Assembly (NCBI RefSeq): GCF_000454545.1
Contig: NZ_CM002139.1
Coordinates: 2,279,925-2,343,924, forward strand
Length of the DNA: 64,000 nt
Reading direction: 5' to 3'
Source: Xanthomonas cassavae CFBP 4642
Lineage (GTDB): Bacteria > Pseudomonadota > Gammaproteobacteria > Xanthomonadales > Xanthomonadaceae
Shown: one piece after another, positions 1 to 8,829 of the stretch
How positions within the stretch are numbered: the first letter of the stretch is position 1
Layout: every line of letters begins with the position of its first letter
Made by a program: the position numbers and the translations under genes
The notes under the pieces: generated by a model
What the model was told of the DNA's origin: nothing
Databases searched by the model: none
Seen by the model: only the letters and a program-made list of their open reading frames with translations

Positions 1-386
1 TCGGTGCAGCCGATGGCGATATCGCAACAGGCCACCAGGCCCACGCCACCACCGAAGGCCGCGCCATTGACGCGGGCGATGGTGGGCTTGGGCAGTTCGT
101 CCAGCGTGCGCATCAGCCGCGCCAGCGTCAGTGCATCGGCGGCGTTCTCTGTTTCGCTGGCACCGGCCATGCCGCGCATCCAGTTCAGGTCCGCGCCCGC
201 GGAGAATGCATCGCCGGCACCGGTCAGCACCACCACGCGGATCTGCGGTGCGCTGCCGACGTGCTGCAAGGCCTCGGTGAGCGCGGCGATCAACGTCGCA
301 TCGAAGGCGTTGTGCACGGTAGGGCGATGCAACCGCAAGGTGCGGACCGGTCCCTGGTCCTCGACGATCAAGCCGGTGTCCTGCAT
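1..386 (-). CDS. Enoyl-CoA hydratase/isomerase family protein, N-terminal part (cut by window edge)
   Basis: The minus strand from an ATG at 386 stays open to the window edge (about 128 codons). The translation begins MQDTGLIVEDQGPVRTLRL and shows the crotonase-fold hallmarks: HRPTVHNAFD, the first oxyanion-hole segment AFSAGADLNWMRG, and the second NGAAFGGGVGLVACCDIAIG. Known members hydrate or isomerise 2-enoyl-CoA thioesters in the cytoplasm. The ADLNWM form resembles the leucine/isovalerate-pathway (methylglutaconyl-CoA hydratase) subgroup, but that assignment is inference because the C-terminal half with the second acidic residue is outside the window. The gene is divergent from feoA; the two start codons are about 115 bases apart, leaving room for both promoters and the Fur-like site. 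Confidence 0.88.
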   Translation of the reverse strand, partial: MQDTGLIVEDQGPVRTLRLHRPTVHNAFDATLIAALTEALQHVGSAPQIRVVVLTGAGDAFSAGADLNWMRGMAGASETENAADALTLARLMRTLDELPKPTIARVNGAAFGGGVGLVACCDIAIGCT

Positions 387-464
387 TGCGTACGTCCATG
401 AATGGGATGCGAACCATCATAGCGGCACGGGTCGCCAGAGCCATGACGCGGTGCGTCGATGCTA

Positions 465-485
465 GAATTGAGAACCATTCCTATC
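465..485. promoter_or_regulatory. Fur-box-like operator ahead of feoA
   Basis: The segment contains TGAGAACCATTCCTATCA, which follows the 19-bp Fur pattern (GATAATGATAATCATTATC) closely in the centre and left arm. It lies 16 bases before the GTG chosen for feoA. Ferric uptake regulator repression of ferrous iron transport under iron-replete conditions is the usual control of feoAB. The match is by eye only. Confidence 0.5.
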
Positions 486-500
486 AATCAGGCCGTCTTT

Positions 501-749
501 GTGACGTTGTCCGACATGCCCCTGCATTGCGCCGCCATCGTGGATTCCGTGGAGGATCGTCTCCCTAACGACACGATCGCCCGGCGCCTGCGTGAACTGG
601 GGTTTGTCGCGGGCGAGGAAGTCACCGTGCTGGCAATGGGGCCGGTCGGTCGCGAACCCTTGCTGGTCCAGGTCGGTTATACGCGTTTTGCCTTGCGCCG
701 TAGCGAGGCCGCACGCGTGCACGTGCGCGAAGAAGAGGTGTCGGCATGA
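501..749 (+). CDS. feoA: FeoA, ferrous iron transport accessory protein
   Basis: A small SH3-like cytoplasmic protein (82 residues from GTG 501) that works with the FeoB permease in Fe(II) uptake. The core RRLRELGFVAGEEVTVLAMGP followed by GREPLLVQVGYTRFALRRSEA is typical of FeoA. An upstream in-frame ATG at 459 would add 14 residues, but those codons overlap the Fur-like operator, and family members begin close to the MTLSDMPL segment, so GTG 501 is preferred. Neither start has a clear Shine-Dalgarno sequence. The stop overlaps the feoB start by 4 bases (ATGA), so translation is probably coupled. Confidence 0.88.
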   Translation: MTLSDMPLHCAAIVDSVEDRLPNDTIARRLRELGFVAGEEVTVLAMGPVGREPLLVQVGYTRFALRRSEAARVHVREEEVSA

Positions 750-2605
750 GCGCGGCCATCGTCCCGTTGCGTCTGGCGTTGGTGGGCAATCCCAACAGTG
801 GCAAGACCGCGCTGTTCAATCAGCTGACCGGCAGCCGCCAGAAGGTGGCCAACTACACCGGGGTCACCGTCGAGCGCAAGGAAGGCCACTTCCGCGCGCC
901 GTCCGGACGCGATTTCGCGGTGCTGGACCTGCCAGGCGCCTACAGCCTGCAACCGGCCAGCCTGGACGAGGCGATCACCCGCGACCTGTGCCGCGGGTTC
1001 TATCCGGGCGAGCCGGCACCGGATGTATTGGTGTATGTGATGGACGCGACCAATCTGCGCCTGCATCTGCGCTTTGCGCTGGAGCTGCGCGAACTGGGCC
1101 GGCCGATGATCGTGGCGCTGAACATGATGGACGCCGCACAGCGACGCGGCATCGTGATCGACCTGCCGGCACTGGAACAGGCGCTGGGCGTGCCGGTGGT
1201 GGAAACGGTGGCGGTGCGGCGCGGCGGCGCCAGGGTGCTGGTGGAACGGCTCGATGCGCAGGCGGCCAGCCTGGCCGCGCCGACGGCCACGCCCCCGGCC
1301 GATGGCAACTACCACGCGCAGGTGCGGCAGATCCTGAGCGCGGCGGTCACCATGCCCACGCGCACCTCGCGCGTGGACGATGCGCTGGACCGCTGGCTGC
1401 TGCATCCGGTCTGGGGGCTGGTGACGCTGGCGGTGGTGATGTTCCTGATCTTCCAGGCGGTGTATGCCTGGGCCACGCCGGTGATGGACCTGATCGATGT
1501 CGGCACCGCTGCGCTGGGCGAGTGGGTGGGGAGCACCATGCCGGAAGGGCCGCTCAACAGCCTGCTCAAGGATGGTGTCATCGCCGGACTGGGCGGGGTG
1601 ATCGTGTTCTTGCCGCAGATCCTGATCCTGTTCGCCTTCATCCTGGCATTGGAAGAATCCGGCTACCTGCCGCGTGCTGCGTTCCTGCTCGATCGCATGA
1701 TGGCGGCGGCCGGGTTGTCCGGGCGTTCGTTCATTCCGTTGCTGTCGAGTTTTGCGTGTGCGGTGCCGGGCATCATGTCCACCCGCAGCATCCAGGACCC
1801 GCGCGACCGGCTGGCCACCATCATGGTCGCGCCGCTGATGACCTGTTCGGCGCGGTTGCCGGTGTATGCGCTGCTGATCGGGGCCTTCATTCCGCAGAGG
1901 ACGGTATGGGGCATCTTCAACCAGCAGGGGCTGGTGTTGTTCGGGTTGTATGCCGCGGCCATCGTCAGTGCACTGCTGGTGTCGTGGACGATGAAGAAGT
2001 GGCGCCGCGACAAGAGCGAGCACCCGCTGATGCTGGAGTTGCCGTCCTACCGCGTGCCGCAGGTGCGCGACCTGGCGCTGGGGCTGTGGGAGCGCGCCTG
2101 GATCTTCCTCAAGCGCGTGGGCGGCATCATCCTGGCGCTGACCATCCTGTTGTGGTTCCTGTTGTCGTTCCCGGCGGCGCCGGCAAATGCCACCTTGCCG
2201 GCAATCGACTACAGCTTTGCCGGCCGCATCGGCCATGCGATGGCGGCGTTCTTCGCACCGCTGGGCTTCAACTGGCAGATCTGCATTGCACTGATTCCCG
2301 GCCTGGCTGCGCGCGAAGTGGCGGTGGCCTCGCTGGCCACGGTGTACGCGCTGTCGTCCGCCGACGACGATGCCGCAGCGCAGGCCCTGTCCCCGCTGAT
2401 CAGCGATGGTTGGTCGCTGGCCACCGCGCTGTCGCTGCTGGTCTGGTACATCTACGCGCCGATGTGCATCTCCACGCTGGCCACGATCAAGCGCGAAACC
2501 AATTCGTGGAAGCAGATGACCATCAGCGCGGTGTACCTGTTCGCGCTGGCCTACCTGGCCTCGCTGGTGACCTACCAGCTGGCAGTCGCGCTCGGGGCTG
2601 GCTGA
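746..2605 (+). CDS. feoB: FeoB, ferrous iron transporter with N-terminal G domain
   Basis: A 619-residue inner-membrane Fe(II) permease. The N-terminal GTPase domain shows G1 GNPNSGKT (about residues 14-21), G3 DLPGAYSL, and a G4-like ALNMMD. The C-terminal part has the paired Gate motifs with conserved cysteines (SSFACAVPGIMSTRSI and PLMTCSARLPVYALLIGAF) and about eight hydrophobic segments, including LTILLWFLLSFP. It is shorter than the E. coli protein (about 770) but normal for the short FeoB found in xanthomonads. It is translated directly after feoA with a 4-base overlap. Uptake probably serves low-oxygen or acidic plant niches (inference). Confidence 0.95.
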   Translation: MSAAIVPLRLALVGNPNSGKTALFNQLTGSRQKVANYTGVTVERKEGHFRAPSGRDFAVLDLPGAYSLQPASLDEAITRDLCRGFYPGEPAPDVLVYVMDATNLRLHLRFALELRELGRPMIVALNMMDAAQRRGIVIDLPALEQALGVPVVETVAVRRGGARVLVERLDAQAASLAAPTATPPADGNYHAQVRQILSAAVTMPTRTSRVDDALDRWLLHPVWGLVTLAVVMFLIFQAVYAWATPVMDLIDVGTAALGEWVGSTMPEGPLNSLLKDGVIAGLGGVIVFLPQILILFAFILALEESGYLPRAAFLLDRMMAAAGLSGRSFIPLLSSFACAVPGIMSTRSIQDPRDRLATIMVAPLMTCSARLPVYALLIGAFIPQRTVWGIFNQQGLVLFGLYAAAIVSALLVSWTMKKWRRDKSEHPLMLELPSYRVPQVRDLALGLWERAWIFLKRVGGIILALTILLWFLLSFPAAPANATLPAIDYSFAGRIGHAMAAFFAPLGFNWQICIALIPGLAAREVAVASLATVYALSSADDDAAAQALSPLISDGWSLATALSLLVWYIYAPMCISTLATIKRETNSWKQMTISAVYLFALAYLASLVTYQLAVALGAG

Positions 2606-2606
2606 G

Positions 2607-2861
2607 ATGGACCTGTCGCTCACCCTGCAATACCTGGTCATCGCCGTCGCGGTGCTGCTCAGCCTGTGGGTGGTGATGAAGAAGCAGTTTCCCGGTCCCT
2701 TGCGCCGCCTGCGCGGGGCGCTTGCGCTCGCTCTGCTGCGCGCCGGCCGGCCGGCCTGGATGCACGTACTCGGCCGCGGCATCGCACCGCCGGCCACGCA
2801 GGGTGGCGCGTCCTGTGGCGGTTGCGACAGTTGCGGCCCGACGCCGCCACGCAAGCACTGA
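2607..2861 (+). CDS. Small membrane protein with CGGCxxC tail, downstream of feoB
   Basis: 84 residues, starting one base after the feoB stop, so surely co-transcribed. The N-terminus YLVIAVAVLLSLWVVMKK is one membrane span. A basic middle follows, then a C-terminal SCGGCDSCGP cluster of four cysteines that could bind iron or another metal. It occupies the place of FeoC in enterobacteria but is not FeoC, which is a winged-helix protein. Similar short proteins of unknown function follow feoB in related bacteria. A helper role in iron transport is inference from context. Confidence 0.75.
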   Translation: MDLSLTLQYLVIAVAVLLSLWVVMKKQFPGPLRRLRGALALALLRAGRPAWMHVLGRGIAPPATQGGASCGGCDSCGPTPPRKH

Positions 2862-2921
2862 GGCACGCAACCTACGCTACACCTGCGCGGCCGCAGGACG
2901 CGGCATGGCAGGGGGATGGGA

Positions 2922-3131
2922 ATGCGTTTGCTGGTGTTGCTGGCGATTCTGGCCGCGGTGGCCGAGATTGCGCCCAACGAACAGTCGGCGATGGTTGAAA
3001 CGCGCGCCACGCTCGGCCTGCCGGGCATGCGCATGACCTTCCGCTCGCGTGACAAGCTGATCCGCAAACGCTGGAAAACGCTGATTGCGCGCAGCGAGGA
3101 CACCGTCTGGGTCGGGCCGGCTTACCAATAG
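2922..3131 (+). CDS. Small exported or membrane protein of unknown function
   Basis: About 69 residues starting MRLLVLLAILAAVAEIAP, which is a signal peptide or single membrane span. The rest is short and basic, ending DTVWVGPAYQ. ATG 2922 is chosen over ATG 2916 because AGGGGG at 2910-2915 then lies 6 bases ahead. I do not recognise a family. It may be the last gene of the feo unit, 60 bases after the preceding stop. Confidence 0.5.
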   Translation: MRLLVLLAILAAVAEIAPNEQSAMVETRATLGLPGMRMTFRSRDKLIRKRWKTLIARSEDTVWVGPAYQ

Positions 3132-3495
3132 CCGTGCCCGCAATAGCGGCGGAGCTGCGGATCTACGGTGTGGATCCATGCCTGCCGCTGCGGCTTGGGC
3201 GCAGGGACTTCATGCCACCTGCAGATGCGGCAGGCGGCGGTTGCTTTCACCGGATTGAATGCTTGTGCAGAAAGCCGATTCCGAGCGCAGGCAGCGCCCG
3301 TCTGGCCGCTGCGCAGCATGCTTGCAGCTATTCTTGTTCAAATCGTCGTCAGTTCAGCCATTGCAACCCGCTGACGCACATGGCCGCTGCAGACGGTGCC
3401 GAACGTTTCCCCGCTGCCGCCTGACGGGTCCGGCGATGCCAGCGCACGCTGCAGTGCACAGCATCTGCGCAGCGGCCGTTGGGTATGCTTATGCC
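3132..3495. other. Intergenic stretch, no gene seen
   Basis: About 360 bases between the feo group and the aminotransferase. The open frames here are short or are upstream extensions of the aminotransferase frame and lack ribosome binding sites and family resemblance. It presumably holds the aminotransferase promoter, but I see no clear -35/-10 pair. Confidence 0.4.
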
Positions 3496-4698
3496 ATGAC
3501 CACTTCCTTCCAGATTTCCCGACGTGCGCAGGCGCTGACCAGTTCGGCGATTCGCGAAATTCTCAAGGTGACCGAGCGCCCGGAGGTCATTTCCTTCGCC
3601 GGTGGCCTGCCATCGCCGGCCACCTTTCCGGTGGAGCGCATGCGCGCGGCCAGCGACCAGGTATTGCGCGACGCGCCGCAGGCCGCGCTGCAATACGGCC
3701 CGACCGAAGGCTATGCGCCGCTGCGCGAGTGGGTGGCTGCGCGCCTGAGCTGCGATGGCGCCAGCATCCGGCCCAGCCAGGTGCTGATCACCACCGGGTC
3801 GCAGCAGGGCCTGGACCTGCTGGGCAAGGTGTTCATCGACGAAGGCAGCAAGGTGCTGGTGGAGACGCCGAGTTACCTGGGCGCATTGCAGGCGTTTTCG
3901 CTGTTCCAGCCCAGCTTCGTCGGCATGCCCTCGGACGAGGAGGGCGTGGTGGTGGACGCGCTGGATCCGGCCCTGCTGGCCGATGCGCGCTTTCTGTATT
4001 GCCTGCCCAACTTCCAGAATCCCACCGGCCGCCGTCTGCCGCTGGCCCGGCGCCAGGCGCTGGTGGAGCGTGCTGCGCAGGCGGGTGTGCCGATTGTCGA
4101 AGACGATCCGTATGGCGAGTTGTATTACAGCGGTGAGCCGCTGCCGAGCCTGTTGTCGATGAACCCCGAAGGCGTCATCTACATGGGCTCGTTCTCCAAG
4201 GTGCTCGCGCCGGGCCTGCGGCTGGGGTACGTGGTGGCGCCGGAGGCGGTGCTGGGCAAGCTGATCCAGGCCAAGCAGGCAGCCGATCTGCATACGCCAT
4301 CGTTCACCCAGCGCGTGGTGTACCAGACCTTGCAGGACGATTTTCTCGACACCCATATCCCGCAGATTCGCGCGCTCTACGCGCGCCAGTGCAGCCTGAT
4401 GCTGGAAGCGCTGGACCTGCACTTCCCGGAACAGGTGCAATGGAACCGCCCCGAAGGCGGGATGTTCCTGTGGGTCAGCCTGCCGCCGGGGTTGGACGGC
4501 ACGGTGCTGCTAGCGCGGGCCATCGCACGCAACGTGGCCTTTGTGCCGGGTGCGCCGTTCTTCGCCACCTTGCCGCAGGCCAACACCTTGCGCCTGTCGT
4601 TCGTGACCGTGCCGGCCGAAAAGATCGATGCCGGCATCCAGGTGCTGGGCGAGGTGTTGCGCGAGGCATTGGCCGAGCTGCCGGGGCAGGGTGCATGA
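3496..4698 (+). CDS. PLP-dependent aminotransferase, 2-aminoadipate/LysN-like fold type I
   Basis: 400 residues from ATG 3496. The open frame extends further upstream, but the family N-terminus is MTTSFQISRRAQALTSSAIREI. Typical elements are FAGGLPSPATFP near the start, the aromatic-stacking segment LQYGPTEGYAPLREWVA, NFQNPTGRRLP, EDDPYGELYY, and the PLP lysine in MGSFSKVLAPGLRLGY. This subgroup contains 2-aminoadipate, valine and aromatic aminotransferases; the substrate cannot be fixed from sequence. The stop overlaps the start of the MOSC gene by 4 bases, so the two are probably one transcript. Confidence 0.88.
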   Translation: MTTSFQISRRAQALTSSAIREILKVTERPEVISFAGGLPSPATFPVERMRAASDQVLRDAPQAALQYGPTEGYAPLREWVAARLSCDGASIRPSQVLITTGSQQGLDLLGKVFIDEGSKVLVETPSYLGALQAFSLFQPSFVGMPSDEEGVVVDALDPALLADARFLYCLPNFQNPTGRRLPLARRQALVERAAQAGVPIVEDDPYGELYYSGEPLPSLLSMNPEGVIYMGSFSKVLAPGLRLGYVVAPEAVLGKLIQAKQAADLHTPSFTQRVVYQTLQDDFLDTHIPQIRALYARQCSLMLEALDLHFPEQVQWNRPEGGMFLWVSLPPGLDGTVLLARAIARNVAFVPGAPFFATLPQANTLRLSFVTVPAEKIDAGIQVLGEVLREALAELPGQGA

Positions 4699-5414
4699 CG
4701 GCATCGGCGATGACCGCGCAGATGCCATCGTCCACGCCGATCGATAGCGTGGCCATTGGCGTGGCGCGCGATTTCAGCCGCCCCGGCACGCGCAGCGCCA
4801 TCGACAAGCGTGCCGTACCCGGACCGGTACGGGTGGGTATCGACGGGCTGGATGGCGACGAGCAGGGCGACCGCCGTGTGCATGGCGGGCCGGACAAGGC
4901 CATCCACCATTATCCGCGCGAGCACTACGCCGCCTGGCGCAGCGAACTCGGTGCGCATGCCTTGCTGGAGAGCGCTGGTGCCTTCGGCGAGAACCTGAGC
5001 ACCGTCGGGCTGACCGAAGCCGATATTTGCCTGGGCGATCGCTTCGCGTTGGGCACGGCGGTGGTGGAGGTGTCGCAAGTGCGCCAGCCATGCTGGAAAC
5101 TCTCGGACCGCTTCGGCGTGCGCGACATGGCGCGCCGGGTGCAGGACACCGGCCGCACCGGCTGGTATTACCGCGTGCTGCAACCCGGCGCCGTGACTGC
5201 AGGCGATATCCTGGCCTTGCAGGCACGTCCGCATCCGCACTGGTCGCTGTCGCGCCTGCAACAACTGCTCTACGCACGCGCGGTGGACGAAACCGCCATC
5301 ACGGAGGTTCTGACGCTGCCGTTGGTGCCGTCGTGGCGCATCCTATTCGAACGCCGCCTGCAACGCAGCCAGGTCGAAAGCTGGAGCAAACGTCTGGATG
5401 GCGTGGAAGACTGA
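4695..5414 (+). CDS. MOSC domain protein, YiiM-like
   Basis: 239 residues from the ATG that overlaps the aminotransferase stop. The segment DEQGDRRVHGGPDKAIHHYPREHY and AGAFGENLSTVGL are hallmarks of the MOSC beta-barrel. The invariant cysteine is in VSQVRQPCWKLSDRFG. MOSC domains carry sulfur or bind molybdenum cofactor; the YiiM type reduces N-hydroxylated bases such as 6-hydroxylaminopurine. The exact substrate here is not known. The C-terminal extension after HPHWSLSRLQQLLY (3-alpha domain) is also YiiM-like. Confidence 0.87.
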   Translation: MTASAMTAQMPSSTPIDSVAIGVARDFSRPGTRSAIDKRAVPGPVRVGIDGLDGDEQGDRRVHGGPDKAIHHYPREHYAAWRSELGAHALLESAGAFGENLSTVGLTEADICLGDRFALGTAVVEVSQVRQPCWKLSDRFGVRDMARRVQDTGRTGWYYRVLQPGAVTAGDILALQARPHPHWSLSRLQQLLYARAVDETAITEVLTLPLVPSWRILFERRLQRSQVESWSKRLDGVED

Positions 5415-5532
5415 GTGCAGCTGACAGCACGGTGACTTGGCAGCCATGCGGGCACGGCGGCCGGCCTCATGCTTTCCGATTCCCGATTCCCGGCACCTTG
5501 TACAACCCCCGCAGCCTCGCTAGCCTGCGCGC

Positions 5533-6249
5533 ATGACAAGCTCCCCTGTAAAAGTGTTGATCCACGGCGCCTCCGGGCGGATGGGCAAGGCCTTGCTGCG
5601 CCTGTCGGCCGAAGACGAGGCCTTGCAGGTCGTCGGTGCGGTGGTGGGGCGCTCGCCTGCGCAGCGGGTGGTGGACGGCGTGCCGTTCTTCGCCGCCAGC
5701 GAGCTGGGCGGCGCGCCGGCCTTCGATGTGGCGGTCGATTTCAGTTTGCCGCAGGGCTTTGCGCCGATCCTGGCGTTGTGCGCGCAGCGCGGCAGACCGC
5801 TGGTGTCCGGCACCACCGGGCTGGACGAGGCGCAGCGGTCGGCATTGCTGCAGGCGGCACAACAGATTCCGCTGGTGTGGGCGTCCAACTTCAGCCTGGG
5901 CGTGGCGGTGCTCACCGAGCTTGTCGAGCGCGCCGCCGGTACCTTGCCGGGCTGGGATTGCGACATCGTCGAAGCGCATCACGTCCACAAGCAGGACGCG
6001 CCGTCGGGGACTGCCCTGACCCTGGGTGAAGCCGCCACCGGCAGCGGTGCGCAGCCGCGTTTTGCCAGCCTGCGTGCCGGCGATATCGTCGGCGAGCATA
6101 CGGTGCAGTTCACCGGGCTGGGCGAGCGGCTGGAGCTGGTGCATCGGGCCACCAACCGCGACATTTTCGCGCGTGGTGCGTTGCATGCTGCCAAGCGCCT
6201 GATCGGCCGGCCTGCCGGCAGTTACCGGGTGCGCGACCTGGTGTTGTAG
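5533..6249 (+). CDS. dapB: 4-hydroxy-tetrahydrodipicolinate reductase
   Basis: 238 residues, with the nicotinamide-binding motif GASGRMGKALLR at the N-terminus, VSGTTGLDEAQ, and the catalytic/substrate segment EAHHVHKQDAPSGTAL followed by ATNRDIFARGALHAA. It catalyses the NAD(P)H-dependent reduction step of the diaminopimelate/lysine pathway in the cytoplasm. The length is slightly short for the family (about 240-270) but typical of xanthomonads. It lies ahead of carA with a hairpin between them. Confidence 0.95.
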   Translation: MTSSPVKVLIHGASGRMGKALLRLSAEDEALQVVGAVVGRSPAQRVVDGVPFFAASELGGAPAFDVAVDFSLPQGFAPILALCAQRGRPLVSGTTGLDEAQRSALLQAAQQIPLVWASNFSLGVAVLTELVERAAGTLPGWDCDIVEAHHVHKQDAPSGTALTLGEAATGSGAQPRFASLRAGDIVGEHTVQFTGLGERLELVHRATNRDIFARGALHAAKRLIGRPAGSYRVRDLVL

Positions 6250-6253
6250 CGCC

Positions 6254-6287
6254 GCGCAACCGCGTGTGAACGCACGCGCGGTTGCGC
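6254..6287 (+). terminator. Hairpin downstream of dapB
   Basis: GCGCAACCGCG (6254-6264) and CGCGGTTGCGC (6277-6287) form a perfect 11-bp stem with a 12-base loop, five bases after the dapB stop. There is no T-run after it, so it is a likely but weak intrinsic terminator. Confidence 0.5.
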
Positions 6288-6483
6288 TGCGTATGCATGC
6301 GGGTGCGCCGCCGGGCATGCTCGTCTCGCTTGTCAGGCTGGCAAGCCGGAGCACTTGCCATTACAATTCTCGCTTGCCCGAACCAGCGTCGGACCGGTCC
6401 TCAGCACCGCGTCCGCGCTTTGCTGCAACCGGAATTTGGCCGGAAGCGCATCGGAGTCCCAGGCAGCCAGAGCGAGACCCCAC

Positions 6484-7611
6484 GTGACCCAACCCGCAAT
6501 CCTTGTCCTCGAAGACGGTACCGTGTTCGAGGGCGAATCCGTAGGCGCCAACGGGCTTTCCGTCGGCGAAGTGGTGTTCAACACCGCCATGACCGGTTAC
6601 CAGGAAGTCCTGACCGACCCCTCCTACGCCCGCCAGATGGTCACGCTGACCTATCCGCACATCGGTAACACCGGTTTTACCGATCAGGACGATGAGGCCC
6701 GCAAGATCTGGGCCGCCGGCCTGATCGTGCGCGATGTGCCGCGCCGTCCCAGCAGCTGGCGCAGCCAGGTGGCCTTGCCGGAATGGCTGCAGGCGCGCGG
6801 CGTGGTGGCCATTTCCGGCATCGATACCCGCAAGCTGACCCGTCTGCTGCGCGAAAAGGGCGCCCAGAACGGCGCGCTGATGGCCGGCGAGATCGACGTC
6901 GACACCGCACTGGACGCCGCGCGCAAGTTCCCCGGCCTGAAGGGCATGGACCTGGCCAAGGTGGTCTCGACCGAGACCAGCTACACCTGGCAGGAAGGCC
7001 AGCTGGACTTGGACGCCAATGCGTTCGTGCGCGCCGAGCTCAAGTACCGCGTGGTGGCGTACGACTACGGCGTGAAGCTCAACATCCTGCGCATGCTCGC
7101 CGAGCGCGGTTGCGACGTCACCGTGGTGCCGGCACAGACCCCGGTGGCCGAAGTGCTGGCGATGAATCCGGATGGCGTGTTCCTGTCCAACGGCCCGGGC
7201 GACCCGGAACCCTGCGACTACGCCATCGCCGCGATCAAGGAGCTGGTGGCGAAGAAGGTGCCGACTTTCGGCATCTGCCTGGGCCATCAGCTGCTGGCGC
7301 TGGCTGCCGGTGCGAAGACGCTGAAGATGACCACCGGCCACCACGGCGCGAATCACCCGGTGCAGGACCTGGACGGCGGCCGGGTGATGATCACCTCGCA
7401 GAACCACGGCTTTGCGGTAGACGAACGCACGCTGCCAGCCAATGTGCGCGTCACCCACCGTTCGCTGTTCGATGGCACCAACCAGGGCATCGCGCTGACC
7501 GACGCGCCGGCCTTTTCGTTCCAGGGCCACCCGGAAGCTTCGCCGGGGCCGCGCGATGTGGGGCCGTTGTTCGATCGGTTTGTGGCGTTGATGGCTGAAG
7601 TGAAAGCTTGA
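6484..7611 (+). CDS. carA: Carbamoyl phosphate synthase, small (glutaminase) subunit
   Basis: 375 residues from GTG 6484, where the family N-terminus [20 protein letters not shown] begins; the frame is open further upstream but without homology. The C-terminal class I glutamine amidotransferase domain has the nucleophile in [13 protein letters not shown] and the His/Glu pair in [11 protein letters not shown]. It releases ammonia from glutamine and channels it to CarB for pyrimidine and arginine synthesis. Normally carA and carB are adjacent; here an ATPase-PIN module of about 1.55 kb sits between them. Confidence 0.96.
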   Translation: MTQPAILVLEDGTVFEGESVGANGLSVGEVVFNTAMTGYQEVLTDPSYARQMVTLTYPHIGNTGFTDQDDEARKIWAAGLIVRDVPRRPSSWRSQVALPEWLQARGVVAISGIDTRKLTRLLREKGAQNGALMAGEIDVDTALDAARKFPGLKGMDLAKVVSTETSYTWQEGQLDLDANAFVRAELKYRVVAYDYGVKLNILRMLAERGCDVTVVPAQTPVAEVLAMNPDGVFLSNGPGDPEPCDYAIAAIKELVAKKVPTFGICLGHQLLALAAGAKTLKMTTGHHGANHPVQDLDGGRVMITSQNHGFAVDERTLPANVRVTHRSLFDGTNQGIALTDAPAFSFQGHPEASPGPRDVGPLFDRFVALMAEVKA

Positions 7612-7680
7612 ACCCCGTCCAGGGCCACATGCTCGCTCTGATGACTGCATGGCATACCGTCGGCCCCAGTGGAGGTCCTA

Positions 7681-8829
7681 ATGCTTGATCGCATCGACAT
7701 CGAAGGTTTGAAGGGAGTCGGCAAGGTGGAGCTGCGGTTCGACGCAGCCTGCCGGGCGCGTGTGCTTTTTGGCGTCAATGGCGTTGGCAAAACGAAGTCT
7801 TTAGAAGCCATCTATTGCGTATTGCTTTTTACCAATGAGGAGTTCTTGCGAGTCAAGGGTGATCGGGGAATCAATCCAGACAAGTGCGTGCCCGCGTCCA
7901 ACGTCCTTATCGATGACTCGCGATATCTTATTGATGAGCCTTTGCAAAAGCTCGTGCAGGCAAGAGATGTTGCCTCACATGCTGTTCGTCATTCGCGTCC
8001 CTTGGTTTACATCGGTGCGGGTGGGCGATCGTCGATGGGAAGTCAGCCCACATCCATTGCAGCATTGGGAAATTTTGAGGAACGTAGGTCTCAGCATTTT
8101 GAGTTGCTGTTAGATAAGTGCAGAGAAGGCTCGTTGCGCTCTGCCGGCATGGATGCGGACATCCGCGTGTGGTTCATACAGCGTGCGCAGTCGGTCAACC
8201 CTTTTCAGGTTGAAAAGGACAACCTGCGCAACGAGATCGAGTCGGTATTGAAGCTGTTGCATCGCATCGATCAGCGTGTGGATGCCGAGCGCCTGCAGAT
8301 CGACGGCTCGCAGCGTGTTTACCTGAGTGTGGAGGGCCGCATGATTGAGCTGGGTGAACTCAGTTCGGGATTTGCCTCGGTAGTGAAGCTGTTTCAAGCC
8401 ATCGTCTCCGGGTACGCAGGCTTCAGTAACTCCAAGGATCTGCAGAACCTGCCAGGCGTGGTGCTGATCGACGAGATCGAAAGTCACCTCCATGTCGGTT
8501 GGCAGGTCAGCATCGTCAGACATTTGAAGGCGCTGTTCCCAAACACGCAGTTCTTCATTAGCACCCACTCGCCGCTGGTACTGACCCAGCTCGAGCAGGG
8601 AGAGGCCTATCTCCTGGAGCGCGACGCGGCAGACGGAGTCGTCAGGTCGTCTGTGATCGACTCGCCCAACATGAAGGCATTCGCGGATGTGCTTGAAGAG
8701 ACCTTTGGTGTCGATCTCAATGCACTCAAGCGCGAGGCGCTGGTCAGCGAAGACCAGTCCGCTACCAAACGTGCATTGCTGGACCTGGTCAAGCAGCGCC
8801 GCGATCGGCAGGGTGGGGAGCAAGCATGA
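7681..8829 (+). CDS. AAA/ABC-type ATPase (SMC/OLD-like) of an ATPase-PIN module
   Basis: 382 residues from ATG 7681, preceded by GGAGGT at 7671-7676, which decides this start over GTG 7669. Walker A is GVNGVGKTKS (about residues 31-40). An ABC-like signature is ELSSGFASVVKLFQAI (near 226), Walker B is VVLIDEIESHLH (near 260), and the switch histidine is in ISTHSPLVLTQ (near 294). This is the compact SMC-like ATPase seen in OLD, Septu PtuA and PARIS AriA defence proteins. No nuclease domain is fused; the C-terminal helix region after Walker B is short. The next gene, a PIN nuclease, overlaps by 4 bases (ATGA). Codons are visibly more A+T-rich than in carA or carB, which suggests transfer. A role in defence or as a toxin-antitoxin-like unit is inference. 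Confidence 0.8.
   Translation: MLDRIDIEGLKGVGKVELRFDAACRARVLFGVNGVGKTKSLEAIYCVLLFTNEEFLRVKGDRGINPDKCVPASNVLIDDSRYLIDEPLQKLVQARDVASHAVRHSRPLVYIGAGGRSSMGSQPTSIAALGNFEERRSQHFELLLDKCREGSLRSAGMDADIRVWFIQRAQSVNPFQVEKDNLRNEIESVLKLLHRIDQRVDAERLQIDGSQRVYLSVEGRMIELGELSSGFASVVKLFQAIVSGYAGFSNSKDLQNLPGVVLIDEIESHLHVGWQVSIVRHLKALFPNTQFFISTHSPLVLTQLEQGEAYLLERDAADGVVRSSVIDSPNMKAFADVLEETFGVDLNALKREALVSEDQSATKRALLDLVKQRRDRQGGEQA

Noticed and set aside
677..3103. 808-codon open frame antisense to feoB
   Set aside because: Composition shadow of feoB without any recognisable domain or start signal.
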